Shown here: positions 43,476 through 52,578 of the stretch, piece after piece | Layout: every line of letters starts with the position of its first letter | How positions within the stretch are numbered: position 1 is the stretch's first letter | Source: Roseomonas populi | GTDB taxonomy: Bacteria; Pseudomonadota; Alphaproteobacteria; Acetobacterales; Acetobacteraceae | Length of the DNA: 64,000 nt | NCBI RefSeq assembly: GCF_024594815.1 | Contig: NZ_JANJOU010000016.1 | Location: 62,001-126,000 of the forward strand | Reading direction: 5' to 3' | Translations under genes and position numbers: made by a program | Notes under the pieces: model-generated | Database searches by the model: none | What the model saw: the letters and a program-made list of their open reading frames with translations, nothing else | What the model was told of the DNA's origin: nothing

Positions 43476-44417
43476 ATGGCCCGGCTACCGTCGCTGAACG
43501 CGCTTCGCGCCTTCGAGTGCGCCGCCCGCCAGCGCAGCATCACCCGCGCGGCGGAAGAGCTCTGCGTCACCCATGGCGCGGTCAGCCGGCTGATTCAGCA
43601 GCTGGAGGCGGAGCTGAAAGCCCCCCTGCTACGCCGCCTTCCGCGCTCGGTCGAACCCACGGCGGAGGGCGCGCGGCTGGCCGAGACGCTGGGGACCGCC
43701 TTTTCCCTCATGCACAAGGGCGTGGCCGAGTTCCGGGACCGGCCGCTCACCCTCGCCTGCTCCTCCTCCATCATGTCGCGCTGGCTCATCCCGCGGCTCG
43801 CCGCCTTCCGCCAGCTACATCCGGGGGTGGAGCTGCGGCTCTCCGTCTCGCACGGCGCCGTGGACTTCGCGCGCGACGACATCGACGTGGCGCTGCGCAA
43901 CAGCAGCGTGCCGCGCCCGGCCGACATCGTGGTGCGGCCGCTGACACGGGAGAAGATCGGGCTGGTCTGCGCGCCGGACTACCTGGCGGCCCTGGACGAG
44001 GCGCCGGGCCCGCGCCGCTGGCGCATCCTGGAGACGAACTCGCGCCCGGACGCACTGGCAGCGTGGCGCGGGGCAGCCGGGGAGCCGCCGCTGGAGATCG
44101 CGGGGCAGGAGACCTTCGCCCACTTCTTTCTCGCCATCCAGGCCGCCGCCTGCAGCTTCGGCGCCGCCGTCGCTCCCCACATGCTGGTGGAGGACGACCT
44201 GGCCTCGGGCAAGCTGGTGGCGCCATTCGGCTTCGCGCCCGGCACGCGGGAGCTGCAGCTCTGGATCCGGCGGAGCGCCGCGCAGAAGCCGGGCGTGCAG
44301 GCGCTGGCGGCCTGGATCGAAGCGGAAGTCTCCTCCGGCCCGCCCGCCGCTGTGACCTCGCCTCACCGCAAGCCGGGGCAAAACTCGCTTGTCGGGGCCG
44401 CCGCCGCCGTGGTGTGA
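43476..44417 (+). CDS. LysR-family regulator, GcvA-like
   Basis: 313 residues. Start MARLPSLNALRAFECAAR and HTH RSITRAAEELCVTHGAVSRLIQQLE are typical of the GcvA branch, followed by RRLPRSVEPTAEG and the effector domain. GGGAGGGACGC precedes the ATG. Two bases separate its stop from the kinase ATG, so it is in one operon with kinase, RuBisCO-like protein and dehydrogenase and probably regulates them and the divergent SDR. Confidence 0.92.
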   Translation: MARLPSLNALRAFECAARQRSITRAAEELCVTHGAVSRLIQQLEAELKAPLLRRLPRSVEPTAEGARLAETLGTAFSLMHKGVAEFRDRPLTLACSSSIMSRWLIPRLAAFRQLHPGVELRLSVSHGAVDFARDDIDVALRNSSVPRPADIVVRPLTREKIGLVCAPDYLAALDEAPGPRRWRILETNSRPDALAAWRGAAGEPPLEIAGQETFAHFFLAIQAAACSFGAAVAPHMLVEDDLASGKLVAPFGFAPGTRELQLWIRRSAAQKPGVQALAAWIEAEVSSGPPAAVTSPHRKPGQNSLVGAAAAVV

Positions 44418-44419
44418 CG

Positions 44420-45853
44420 ATGCGCGCCGCCGGGTTCCATGCGGCCACGAACCGCGCAGGGGGAACACGGCTCTTGTCCCATTCCGGGCACGTCCCCGCC
44501 TTTGCCTTCTACGGCGACGACTTCACCGGTGCTTCCGCGCACCTGGACGCCTACCGCATGGCCGGGCTTCGCACGCTCCTCTACCTCCGCACGCCGGACG
44601 AGGCGCAGCTCGCGCGGCATCTCCCCGGCCTGGACGCGATCGGCATCGCCGGCGTCGCGCGCTCCCTGCCGGCCTCGGCGATGGAGGCGGAGGTGCGCCC
44701 GGCCTTCGAGCTGTTCCGCCGCCTGGGCTGCCGCGCCGTGCAGTACAAGGTCTGCTCCACCTTCGATTCCGCGCCGGACCTCGGCAGCATCGGGCGGATG
44801 ATGGAACTGGGGCGGCTGGTCTTCGGCCCTTCCCCCATTCCCATCGTGGCGGCCTGCCCCGATGCGGGGCGCTGGACGGCCTTTGGCCAGCACTTCGCCG
44901 AGGCGAAGGGAGAAGCGGTGCGGCTGGACCGCCACCCGACCATGGCTCACCACCCCGCCACGCCGATGGACGAGGCCGACCTGCGGCTGCACCTGGCGCG
45001 GCAGACCGACCTGCCCGTCTCGCTCATCGACTGGCGCTGGCTGCGCGCCGGGCCCGAGGCGCTGCGGGCGCGGTGGGACGCGCTGGCCGGCTCGGCCGCC
45101 GCCGGCATCGTGATGGACGCGCTGGAGGAGGCGGACCTGGACCGTGCGGCGGCGCTGATCTGGGATCTGTCGGCCGCGGCGCCGGTCCTGGCCGTGGCGG
45201 CACAGGGGCTGGCCGGGGCGCTGGGGCGGCACGCCGCCGCGCTGGGCCTGGGCGGGCCGGCCGCGGCGGAACCGGCCATAGCGCCGGTGGACCGGCTGCT
45301 CGTGCTCTCCGGCAGTGCCTCGCCCCAGACGGCGGCGCAGATCCGTGCCGCGGAGGCGGCGGGGTGGAAGGCGATCCGCCTGGACCTTCCGGCGCTGATG
45401 GATCTCACGCCGGAGGCCGCCGCGGGGCCCCTGGAGGCTGCCCTGGCGGAGGCGCTGCAATCCGCCCCCGGCGCGGTGGCCTACACGGCGCTGGGCCCGG
45501 ACGACCCGGCAATCCCGGCAGCGCGGGAAGCGGCAGCACGCCGCGGCATCCCGCCGGAGGAGCTGGTGCGGCGCACGGGCGACCTCTTCGGCGCGCTCGT
45601 CACCCGCCTGGCCGGGGGGCTGGGCCTGCGCCGCGCCGTGCTGGCAGGGGGTGACACCTCCAGCCGCGCCATGCGGGCGATCGACGCCTACGCGCTGCGC
45701 ATCCTGGGCTTCAGCCGCGCGGCCGGGGCGCGCATTTCCGGCCTCGTTTCCGACGATCCCCGGATGGACGGGCTGCAACTGCTGCTGAAGGCGGGGCAGA
45801 CCGGGAGCGACGATGTCTTTCTCCGCGTCCGCAGCCTGGAGGGCTGGTCATGA
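44420..45853 (+). CDS. DUF1537 four-carbon acid-sugar kinase family protein (OtnK/OiaK-like)
   Basis: 477 residues from the ATG at 44420; the real homology begins at about residue 27 (FAFYGDDFTGASAHLDAY), so a later start is possible. The GDDFTGA motif of the N-terminal domain and the C-terminal nucleotide motif AGGDTSSRAMRAI are both present. Known members phosphorylate 3-oxo-tetronates (OtnK), D-threonate/erythronate (DtnK/DenK) or 3-oxo-isoapionate (OiaK). Being directly upstream of a RuBisCO-like gene (ATGA overlap), as in isoapionate clusters, favours an OiaK-like role. This is inference. Confidence 0.85.
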   Translation: MRAAGFHAATNRAGGTRLLSHSGHVPAFAFYGDDFTGASAHLDAYRMAGLRTLLYLRTPDEAQLARHLPGLDAIGIAGVARSLPASAMEAEVRPAFELFRRLGCRAVQYKVCSTFDSAPDLGSIGRMMELGRLVFGPSPIPIVAACPDAGRWTAFGQHFAEAKGEAVRLDRHPTMAHHPATPMDEADLRLHLARQTDLPVSLIDWRWLRAGPEALRARWDALAGSAAAGIVMDALEEADLDRAAALIWDLSAAAPVLAVAAQGLAGALGRHAAALGLGGPAAAEPAIAPVDRLLVLSGSASPQTAAQIRAAEAAGWKAIRLDLPALMDLTPEAAAGPLEAALAEALQSAPGAVAYTALGPDDPAIPAAREAAARRGIPPEELVRRTGDLFGALVTRLAGGLGLRRAVLAGGDTSSRAMRAIDAYALRILGFSRAAGARISGLVSDDPRMDGLQLLLKAGQTGSDDVFLRVRSLEGWS

Positions 45854-47148
45854 GTGCGCCCGACACGGCCACCGCCGGGATGCGCGGACTTTCCGCCACG
45901 CGCTTCGCCGCCACCTACCTCATCGAGACGCCGGGCGATGTGGAGACCGTGGCCGCCGCCATGGCCGGGGAGCAATCCACGGCGACCCACACCAGGGTTG
46001 CGGGCGAGACGCCGGAGCTGCTGCGGCGCCACGGCGCGGTGGTGGAGCGCATCGAGAGGCTGGGGACGGTCTCAACCCCTTCCCTCCCCTCCCACGCCAC
46101 CGGCGCGGCCCAGAGCTTCCAGCGGGCGCGGGTGCGCATCTCCTGGCCGTTGCACAACATCGGCCCCTCCCTGCCCATGCTGATGACAACGCTGATGGGC
46201 AACCAGACCGGCATGCGGGACCTGACGGGGCTGCGGCTGCAATCCCTGGAACTGCCGGAGGAGTTCATCCGCGCCTGCCCGCGCCCGGCTTTCGGCATCA
46301 CGGGCACCCGGCGGCTGTCCGGCGTGCAGGCACGGCCACTGATCGGCACCATCGTGAAACCGAATATTGGCTTGGCGCCGGAGGAGACGGCGGCGCTGGT
46401 CTCCGAGTTCGCGGAGGCCGGGCTCGACTTCGTCAAGGACGACGAGTTGATGGCGGACCCGCCCTACTGCCCCGCCGTCGAGCGCGCGGAGGCCGTGCTG
46501 GGCGCCGTGCGGCGCGCGGAGGACCGCACAGGGCACCGCCTGACCTACGCCGTGAACATCACCGGCGAGGTGGACGAGATGCGCCGGCGGCACGATGCCG
46601 TGCTGGCGGCGGGCGGGCGCTGCGTGATGGTGAACCTGAACGCCGTCGGCCTCTCCGGCCTGCTGGCGCTGCGGCGGCACAGCCAGCTTCCCATCCACGG
46701 GCATCGCGCCGGCTGGGGTGCCATGGCGCGCGCGCCGCTCATGGGGGCGGATTTTGGCGTCTACCAGCAGTTCTGGCGCCTGGCCGGGGTGGACCACCTG
46801 CATGTCAGCGGGCTCGGCGGCAAGTTCTGGGAGACGGCGGAGGACGTCACCGCCTCCGCCCGCGCCTGCCTCTCGCCCCTGCTCGATGACTCGGACCGCG
46901 CCATGCCGGTCTTCTCCGGCGGCTCCACCGTGCGGCATGTCGCCGGCACGCTGCGCGCCGCCGGCAGCGCCGACCTCATCATGACGACTGGCGGGGCCAT
47001 CCTCGGCCATCCCGGCGGGCCGCGCGCGGGGGTGGAGAGCATGCGCGCCGCCTGGGCCGCCGCCATGGCCGGCATCCCGCCAGACGATTTCGCGCGCGAC
47101 CACCCGCCCCTCGCGACCGCCCTCGCCCACTGGCCTGCCCACGCCTGA
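45850..47148 (+). CDS. RuBisCO-like protein, 3-oxo-isoapionate-4-phosphate decarboxylase-type
   Basis: 432 residues. By alignment of motifs with RuBisCO large chain: K170 (TIVKPN; K175), K196-D-D198-E199 (K201, D203, E204; the carbamylated lysine and metal ligands), H285-R286 (H294, R295), H318 (H327), K325 (loop 6 K334), SGG at 357-359 and GG at 381-382. N118 matches N123. The second lysine of KPK (K177) is N172, so CO2 fixation on RuBP is unlikely. Such form IV proteins act on a phosphorylated 3-oxo-acid made by a DUF1537 kinase (OiaX decarboxylase or OiaT transcarboxylase/hydrolase). Which one applies here cannot be decided from sequence. Confidence 0.88.
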   Translation: MSAPDTATAGMRGLSATRFAATYLIETPGDVETVAAAMAGEQSTATHTRVAGETPELLRRHGAVVERIERLGTVSTPSLPSHATGAAQSFQRARVRISWPLHNIGPSLPMLMTTLMGNQTGMRDLTGLRLQSLELPEEFIRACPRPAFGITGTRRLSGVQARPLIGTIVKPNIGLAPEETAALVSEFAEAGLDFVKDDELMADPPYCPAVERAEAVLGAVRRAEDRTGHRLTYAVNITGEVDEMRRRHDAVLAAGGRCVMVNLNAVGLSGLLALRRHSQLPIHGHRAGWGAMARAPLMGADFGVYQQFWRLAGVDHLHVSGLGGKFWETAEDVTASARACLSPLLDDSDRAMPVFSGGSTVRHVAGTLRAAGSADLIMTTGGAILGHPGGPRAGVESMRAAWAAAMAGIPPDDFARDHPPLATALAHWPAHA

Positions 47149-47158
47149 GAACCGCGCC

Positions 47159-48211
47159 ATGACCAACCCCACCTCTACCCGCATCCTCGTCAAGGAACGC
47201 ACCGAGCACGGCGGCGTGGCCCTGCACGAGCGCCCGCTGCGCCCCATGGGCCCGCAGGACGTGCTGGTGCGCGTCCACCGCGCCGCGATCTGCGGGACCG
47301 ACCTGCATGTTTACGAATGGAACGACTGGGCCGCGCGCAACTACCGCCTGCCCATCCCCATGGGGCACGAGCTGGGCGGGGAGGTGGTGGCGACCGGGGA
47401 GCTCGTGACGGGGCTGGAGCCGGGCATGCGCGTCTCGGCCGAGACGCACATCGCCTGCGGCCATTGCCGGCAGTGCCGCGCGAACCGGCGCCACACCTGC
47501 CTGAACCTGAAGCTCTTCTCCAAGCAGGGGCTGGGCTGCTTCTCCGACCACACGGTGGTGCCGGCCTCCGCCCTGCGCCGCGTGCCGGATGACCTGCCCT
47601 TCCGCGACGCCAGCATCATGGAGCCGCTGGGCGTTGGCGTGCGCGCGGCGATGGAGGCGGATCTGCGCGGGCGGAACGCCCTGGTGGTGGGCTGCGGGCC
47701 GATCGGGCTCTTCACCATCGCCGCCGCCCGGGCCCTGGGCGCGGCGCGGGTGATCGCGGCGGACCTGCATGCCTATCGCCGCGATCTCGCCGCCCGGATG
47801 GGTGCCGACGCAGTGATCGACCCTGTCGCGACGCCGCTCGTGCAGGCGGCGGCGGAGGCCAGCGGCGGCGAGGGGATCGACGCCGCCATCGACGCTTCCG
47901 GCAACGGCCGCGCCATCCAGGACGCGCTGTCCTGCCTCGTCCCCGGCGGTGCCCTCATCCTGGCGGGAATGCCGAGCGCGCCGGTCGCGCTGGACCTGGC
48001 AAAGGACGTGATCGTGCGGGAGGCGCAGATCCGCGGCATCTTCGGCCGGCTGATTGACGAGACCTGGCTGGCGACCGAGAGCCTGCTGCGCTCCGGCCGG
48101 CTGAAGGTGGAGCCGGTGCTGACGCACAGCTTCCCGCTGGAGCGCTTCGAGGAGGCCTTCGAGCTCGCGGAGTCCGGCGCCGCCGGCAAGGTGATGTTCG
48201 AGATGGCGTGA
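47159..48211 (+). CDS. Zinc-dependent medium-chain dehydrogenase (Tdh/sorbitol DH-like)
   Basis: 350 residues. Catalytic zinc region ICGTDLHVYEW and GHELGGEV, structural zinc cysteines CGHCRQC...C, NAD loop VVGCGPIGLF and ADLHAYRRDLA. The closest pattern is L-threonine 3-dehydrogenase/sorbitol-type enzymes. Last gene of the LysR-kinase-RuBisCO-like operon; it may make the oxo-acid substrate for the kinase. It converges with an HD-domain gene. Confidence 0.92.
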   Translation: MTNPTSTRILVKERTEHGGVALHERPLRPMGPQDVLVRVHRAAICGTDLHVYEWNDWAARNYRLPIPMGHELGGEVVATGELVTGLEPGMRVSAETHIACGHCRQCRANRRHTCLNLKLFSKQGLGCFSDHTVVPASALRRVPDDLPFRDASIMEPLGVGVRAAMEADLRGRNALVVGCGPIGLFTIAAARALGAARVIAADLHAYRRDLAARMGADAVIDPVATPLVQAAAEASGGEGIDAAIDASGNGRAIQDALSCLVPGGALILAGMPSAPVALDLAKDVIVREAQIRGIFGRLIDETWLATESLLRSGRLKVEPVLTHSFPLERFEEAFELAESGAAGKVMFEMA

Positions 48212-48243
48212 CGGTCCGGCCGGGAGCGCCGCCGGACCGCGGT

Positions 48244-48837
48244 TCAATGGCTGCCGAAGCCGCGCTGGTAGAAGGGCTTCGCGCCGATCGCCTTCATGGC
48301 GCGATCCGCCGCGAAGAGATCGGCGTAGTGCAGGATCTGCGCCTCGCTCGTGTCGCCGTGGAAGGGCGCGTTGGTGGCGTGGGTGGCGACGGTGCTGACC
48401 ACCAGGTGGGAGAAGCCGAGTTCCTTCAGCAGCATGGCGCCCACCACGCCGTGCGGCAACTCGCGGAAGAGCCGCGTGTAGCGGTGGCCGCCCTCCGGCG
48501 CCGCCTCGTAGAGCAGCGGCTTGTCCACGTCGTGCAGGATGAGGATGGCCATCATCTCGTCCCAGTCGAGCGCGATTCCCCAGTCCGCCTCCGCCCGGCG
48601 AGCGAGGTCCATCCCGGCGCGGGTCACCTCGTTCACGTGCTCGGCCAGCGGGTAGAACTGCGCGGCGGGCGTGAAGGGAATCGCCTCGATCGCCCGGTGC
48701 GTGCTGGAACCGAAGCTGGTGGTCCAGGCGGTGACGATGCGCTCCCGGAGCGCGGGCGAAACCATGTCCAGCCCGTGCAGCCAGCTCTCCACTGCCTGCC
48801 GCTTCGGGCCGGGCGCAGAATCGATCACGTAGGGCAT
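48244..48837 (-). CDS. HD-domain phosphohydrolase
   Basis: 197 residues. HD ligands: H67 (EHVNEV), H102-D103 (LILHDVDK), a histidine in ELPHGVVGA and a distal aspartate in LHYADLF. The substrate is probably a nucleotide or small phosphate ester; the family does not tell. It is the last gene of a minus-strand unit with two Bug genes, four bases after the first, so it may act on something taken up by them. Confidence 0.82.
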   Translation of the reverse strand: MPYVIDSAPGPKRQAVESWLHGLDMVSPALRERIVTAWTTSFGSSTHRAIEAIPFTPAAQFYPLAEHVNEVTRAGMDLARRAEADWGIALDWDEMMAILILHDVDKPLLYEAAPEGGHRYTRLFRELPHGVVGAMLLKELGFSHLVVSTVATHATNAPFHGDTSEAQILHYADLFAADRAMKAIGAKPFYQRGFGSH

Positions 48838-48841
48838 TCAC

Positions 48842-49843
48842 CTACTCCGGGCGGATGTTCGCGGCCCGGATGATATCACCCCATTTCGCCGTCTGCGCCC
48901 GCAGGAAGGCGCCGAACGCTTCGGGCGAGGAGGGCGGCACGGGGACGATGTTCAGCCCGGACAGCTTCTCGGCCACCGCAGGCTCCTGCATCGTTGTGGC
49001 GAGTTCCGTGTTGAGGCGCGCGACGATGGCGTCCGGCGTTCCCTTCGGCGCCAGCACGCCGTTCCAGTCCGCCGCCTCGAAGCCGGGAAGGGTCTCGGCG
49101 ATGGCCGGCAGGTCAGGCAGGGCCGGCAGGCGCTCCCGCGCGCCATGCGCCACCATCCGGATGGCGCCCGCCTTCGCCTGGTTCGCCGCGCCCGCAAGGT
49201 TGTCGAAGGCGAGGTCGAGCTGGCCGCCGATCAGGTCGCTCATCATCGGCGCGCCGCCGCGATATGGCACGTGGTTCAGCCGGATGCCGGCCTGCCGCGC
49301 GAACATCTCCAGCGCACTGTGCTGGCCGCTGCCGATCCCGGCCGAGCCACAGTTCAGCCCGTCTCGGCTCGCCCTGGCGCGGGCGATCACGTCCGCAACC
49401 GTGCGGATCGGCGAGCGCGGGTTCACCGACAGCACCACCGGGATCATCACGGCGTGATAAACGGGCCGGAAGTCCTGCTCCGGGTCGAAGGGCAGGTTCG
49501 GCAGGAATGAGGGATTGACGGTGAAGGCCGTCGCCTCGTGCATGATGGTGTAGCCGTCCGGCGCGGCATGGGCGACGACGCTCGCGCCGATCGTGCCGCT
49601 TCCGCCCGGGCGGTTCTCAATGACGAAGGGCTGGCCCATGCGCTCGGAGAGCCGGGCGAAGACGATCCGGGCCACGGAATCGGCGCCGCCGCCGGGCGAA
49701 TAGTTTACGATGACCCGCACCGGACGATCGGGATAGCGTCCCTGCGCCAGGGCCGGGCGGGCGGCGGCAAGCGCCAGCCCCGCCGGGAGGAGGGCGCGCC
49801 GCGACAACCGCAATGCCCCCGGCACATCATCCTGTTTCGTCAT
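48842..49843 (-). CDS. Bug/TctC-family solute-binding protein
   Basis: 333 residues. Signal LSRRALLPAGLALAAARPALAQ; VRVIVNYSPGGGAD (Asn instead of the usual Pro-Tyr loop), FVIENRPGGSGTIGA, AAPDGYTIM, HVPYRGGAPMMSDLIGG. It is 60 bases downstream of another Bug gene, and together with the HD gene forms a unit that diverges from the IclR-type operon across the operator at 51051. Confidence 0.92.
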   Translation of the reverse strand: MTKQDDVPGALRLSRRALLPAGLALAAARPALAQGRYPDRPVRVIVNYSPGGGADSVARIVFARLSERMGQPFVIENRPGGSGTIGASVVAHAAPDGYTIMHEATAFTVNPSFLPNLPFDPEQDFRPVYHAVMIPVVLSVNPRSPIRTVADVIARARASRDGLNCGSAGIGSGQHSALEMFARQAGIRLNHVPYRGGAPMMSDLIGGQLDLAFDNLAGAANQAKAGAIRMVAHGARERLPALPDLPAIAETLPGFEAADWNGVLAPKGTPDAIVARLNTELATTMQEPAVAEKLSGLNIVPVPPSSPEAFGAFLRAQTAKWGDIIRAANIRPE

Positions 49844-49903
49844 GGAGGGCTCCCTGGAGTGGCCGGCCCAGGTTGACCGCGGGTCCGGCGCGATGGCGGA
49901 GGG

Positions 49904-50887
49904 TCAGCTGGCGGTGATGTTCGCCTCGCGGATCACCTTGCCCCAGCGCTCCATTTCGGAGGCCACGCGCGCATCCGCCTCCGCCGCGGTGGAGGGCAGG
50001 CCGGAGGCGCCCTTCTCTGCCAGGGCCTGCTTCGTCTCGGGGTCGTTGAGCGTCTCGCGCAGCGCGGCGGACAGCTTCTCGATGATCGGCCGCGGCGTTC
50101 CCTTCGGCACCGCGACGGATCCCCAGGCGGCGGCCTCGTAGCCGGGCACGCCGGCCTCCACCATCGTCGGCACGTTCGGCACGCGCGGGTTACGCTGCCC
50201 GCCACCCACGGCCAGAGGCCGCGTCTTCCCCGCGTCGATCATGCCAATGGAGGAGGGCAGCGAGTCCATCATGATGTCCAGGTTGCCGCCGACGAGATCC
50301 GTCACGGCCGGGCCGGTCCCGCGATAGGGCACATGGGTCATCTTCGTGCCCGTGAGCGACAGGAAGTACTCCATGAAGAGGTGCGAGCCACCACCGACGC
50401 CGGCGGAGCCGTACATCAGCGCCCCTGGCCTCTGGTTCGCCAGCGTCACCAGGTCCTGCACGGTTCGCACCCCGGACAGCCGCGGGCCGACGACAAGGAT
50501 GTGATCCGTCAGGAAGGTGAGGCCGACCTGCTCGAAATCCCGCTGCGTGTCGTAGCCGGTGCTGCGATAGAGGAACCCGTTGCAGGACATCGTGCCCTGC
50601 GTTCCGAAGACGAGGGTATAACCGTCCGGTGCCGCCCGCGCGACGTACTCCATCCCGATGTTGCCGCCCGCACCGCCACGGTTGTCCACCACGACCGGCC
50701 GGCCGAGACGCGGCTCCAGCCCCTTCGCCACGATGCGGCCGGCAATGTCCGTCACCCCGCCCGGCGCGAAGGGGACGACCATGCTGATGGACCGGTCGGG
50801 GTAGCCGCCCTGCGCGCGCGCGAGGGACGGGGCGAGAAGAAGCGCGGGCGTGGCGAGGACGAGGCCGCGGCGCGTGATGGAGGGCAT
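49904..50887 (-). CDS. Bug/TctC-family solute-binding protein
   Basis: 327 residues from the ATG at 50887 (MPSITRRGLVLATPALLL), with AAGGAA upstream; an earlier in-frame start would add 14 unlikely residues. ISMVVPFAPGGVTD, VVVDNRGGAGGNIGM, AAPDGYTLVFG, HVPYRGTGPAVTDLVGG. The promoter region (50888-51199) contains the IclR-type palindrome, so it may be co-controlled with the plus-strand operon. Confidence 0.92.
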   Translation of the reverse strand: MPSITRRGLVLATPALLLAPSLARAQGGYPDRSISMVVPFAPGGVTDIAGRIVAKGLEPRLGRPVVVDNRGGAGGNIGMEYVARAAPDGYTLVFGTQGTMSCNGFLYRSTGYDTQRDFEQVGLTFLTDHILVVGPRLSGVRTVQDLVTLANQRPGALMYGSAGVGGGSHLFMEYFLSLTGTKMTHVPYRGTGPAVTDLVGGNLDIMMDSLPSSIGMIDAGKTRPLAVGGGQRNPRVPNVPTMVEAGVPGYEAAAWGSVAVPKGTPRPIIEKLSAALRETLNDPETKQALAEKGASGLPSTAAEADARVASEMERWGKVIREANITAS

Positions 50888-51050
50888 GGCTGCGTTCCTT
50901 GAGTGCCGGTCGTCTGCGGACCGTGTCATTGCCCGTGCCGCCGCGTTTCACCGCTGGTCGGGAGAATGTCAGTCAACCAGCCCGGCGGCGCGCCGCTCAA
51001 GCGAGTTCTCTGCCGCGTGCCGCCAGGAAAAGTCACAGCCACCCGGCGTG

Positions 51051-51068
51051 ATCCCACTGATTGGGACG
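51051..51068. promoter_or_regulatory. Candidate IclR operator, copy 1
   Basis: ATCCCACTGATTGGGACG: TCCCA-N5-TGGGA dyad. It matches 16 of 18 bases of the complement of the site at 58675-58693 next to the iclR gene. It lies between the divergent Bug unit and the SAF-dehydrogenase operon, 132 bases before the GTG at 51200. The rest of the 312-base intergenic region holds nothing recognised. Confidence 0.65.
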
Positions 51069-51199
51069 GGTTGGCGAGGTTTAGGCGGCACGCTGTGAGA
51101 TTTCATCGCTGTTGCGCCCTGCCGCGCCGTCGCAGGATGCGCCCAACAGGACGGCGCGTCGCCACCACCGCGACGGACGCCGGAGGAGGGAAGGTCGCC

Positions 51200-52567
51200 G
51201 TGAATCTCTACACCATGCTGCGCGCGAGAGAGGCGGCGTCCCGGCCCATTCGCGTCGGCCTGATCGGTGCCGGCAAGTTCGGCACCATGTTCCTCGCCCA
51301 GGCGATCCGCACGCCCGGGCTGCACGTGATGGGCGTCGCCGACCTGCAGCCCGAGGGCGTGCGGCAACGCGCGCAGGCGGTAGACTGGCCCGCGGAGCGC
51401 ATCGCCGCCCGCTCGTTGGATGAGGCGGCGCATCATGGCTCCACCTTCGTCACCGACTATGTGCGCGCCATCCTCACGGACCCGCGCGTTGAGGTGGTTG
51501 TGGAGGCGACGGGCAGCCCCGAGGCCGGCCTCTCCCACGCGTTGACGGCCATCGAGCACGGCAAGCACGTCATCATGGTCAACGTGGAGGGCGACGTGCT
51601 GGCCGGCGCCATCCTGGCGGAGAAGGCCGCGCGCGCCGGGGTGGTGTACAGCTACGCCTATGGCGACCAGCCCGCGCTGATCTGCGAGCTGGTGGACACG
51701 GTCCGTACCAACGGCTTCATCGTCACCGCCGCGGGCAAGGGCAACCGCTTTGTCACCGGCTCCAACGAGATCACGCCGGACACGGTCTGGGCCAGCCGCG
51801 GCATCACGGCCGAGAAGGCGAAGGCGGCGGGGATGAACCCGCAGATGTTCACCTCCTTCACCGACGGCACCAAGGCCGCCATCGAATCCGCCGCCGTCGC
51901 GAACGCCTGCGGGATGGAGAGCCCTTCGGAGGGCCTGCTCTTCCCGCCCTGCGGCATCGACGACCTGCCGGGCGTCATGCGCCCCGCCTCGGAAGGCGGC
52001 GTGCTGGAGGCGAAGAACCGGGTGGAGATCGCGGCCTCAACGCAGCGCGACGGCACGCCCATCCCCAACGATCTGCGCTGGGGCGTCTTCGTCGTCTTCG
52101 AGGGCCCTTCCGACTACGCCTGCCGCTGCTTCGGAGAGTATGGCGTGAGGACGGACAGCACCGGCCGATACGCCGCCATCCACCGCCCCTTCCATCTCAT
52201 CGGGCTGGAGCTTGGCGTCTCGATCGCCTCCGCGGCGCTGCGCGGCGAGAGCACGGGGAACAGCCGCGAGTTCCGCGCCGATGTCGCGGCCGTTGCGAAG
52301 AAGGACCTGGCCATCGGCGAGGTGCTGGACGGCGAGGGCGGCTACACCGTCTGGGGCCGCTGCCTGCCCGCCGCCACCAGCCTCGCGCGCAACCTCCTGC
52401 CGGTCGGCCTGGCCCATAGCGTGCGGACGACCCGCGCGGTGAAGGCGGGCGAGGCGATCACCTGGGGGGACGTCACCGGCCTTCCGGACAGCGACGCCCT
52501 GCGCCTGCGCCGCGAGCTGGAGGCGCGCCACCGCGCCGCGCACGCATTCCCGGCCCTGGCCAAGTAG
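51200..52567 (+). CDS. Gfo/Idh-like NAD(P) oxidoreductase with SAF domain
   Basis: 455 residues from the GTG at 51200 (VNLYTMLRAREAA), after GGAGGAGGGAAGG; the frame further upstream is intergenic. Rossmann motif GLIGAGKFG at about 20-28, VVVEATGSPEAG, GKHVIMVNVEGDVLAG, and in the C-terminal part an SAF-like region (KKDLAIGEVLDGEGG, AVKAGEAITWGDV). Relatives are annotated homoserine-dehydrogenase-like or FlgA/SAF oxidoreductases and are untested. First gene of the operon controlled by the operator at 51051. Confidence 0.85.
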   Translation: MNLYTMLRAREAASRPIRVGLIGAGKFGTMFLAQAIRTPGLHVMGVADLQPEGVRQRAQAVDWPAERIAARSLDEAAHHGSTFVTDYVRAILTDPRVEVVVEATGSPEAGLSHALTAIEHGKHVIMVNVEGDVLAGAILAEKAARAGVVYSYAYGDQPALICELVDTVRTNGFIVTAAGKGNRFVTGSNEITPDTVWASRGITAEKAKAAGMNPQMFTSFTDGTKAAIESAAVANACGMESPSEGLLFPPCGIDDLPGVMRPASEGGVLEAKNRVEIAASTQRDGTPIPNDLRWGVFVVFEGPSDYACRCFGEYGVRTDSTGRYAAIHRPFHLIGLELGVSIASAALRGESTGNSREFRADVAAVAKKDLAIGEVLDGEGGYTVWGRCLPAATSLARNLLPVGLAHSVRTTRAVKAGEAITWGDVTGLPDSDALRLRRELEARHRAAHAFPALAK

Positions 52568-52578
52568 GAGTCCAGCCG

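Noticed and set aside
45850-47148. True CO2-fixing RuBisCO
   Set aside because: K177 is replaced, the N-terminal catalytic Glu region is not matched, and no phosphoribulokinase or small subunit is near.
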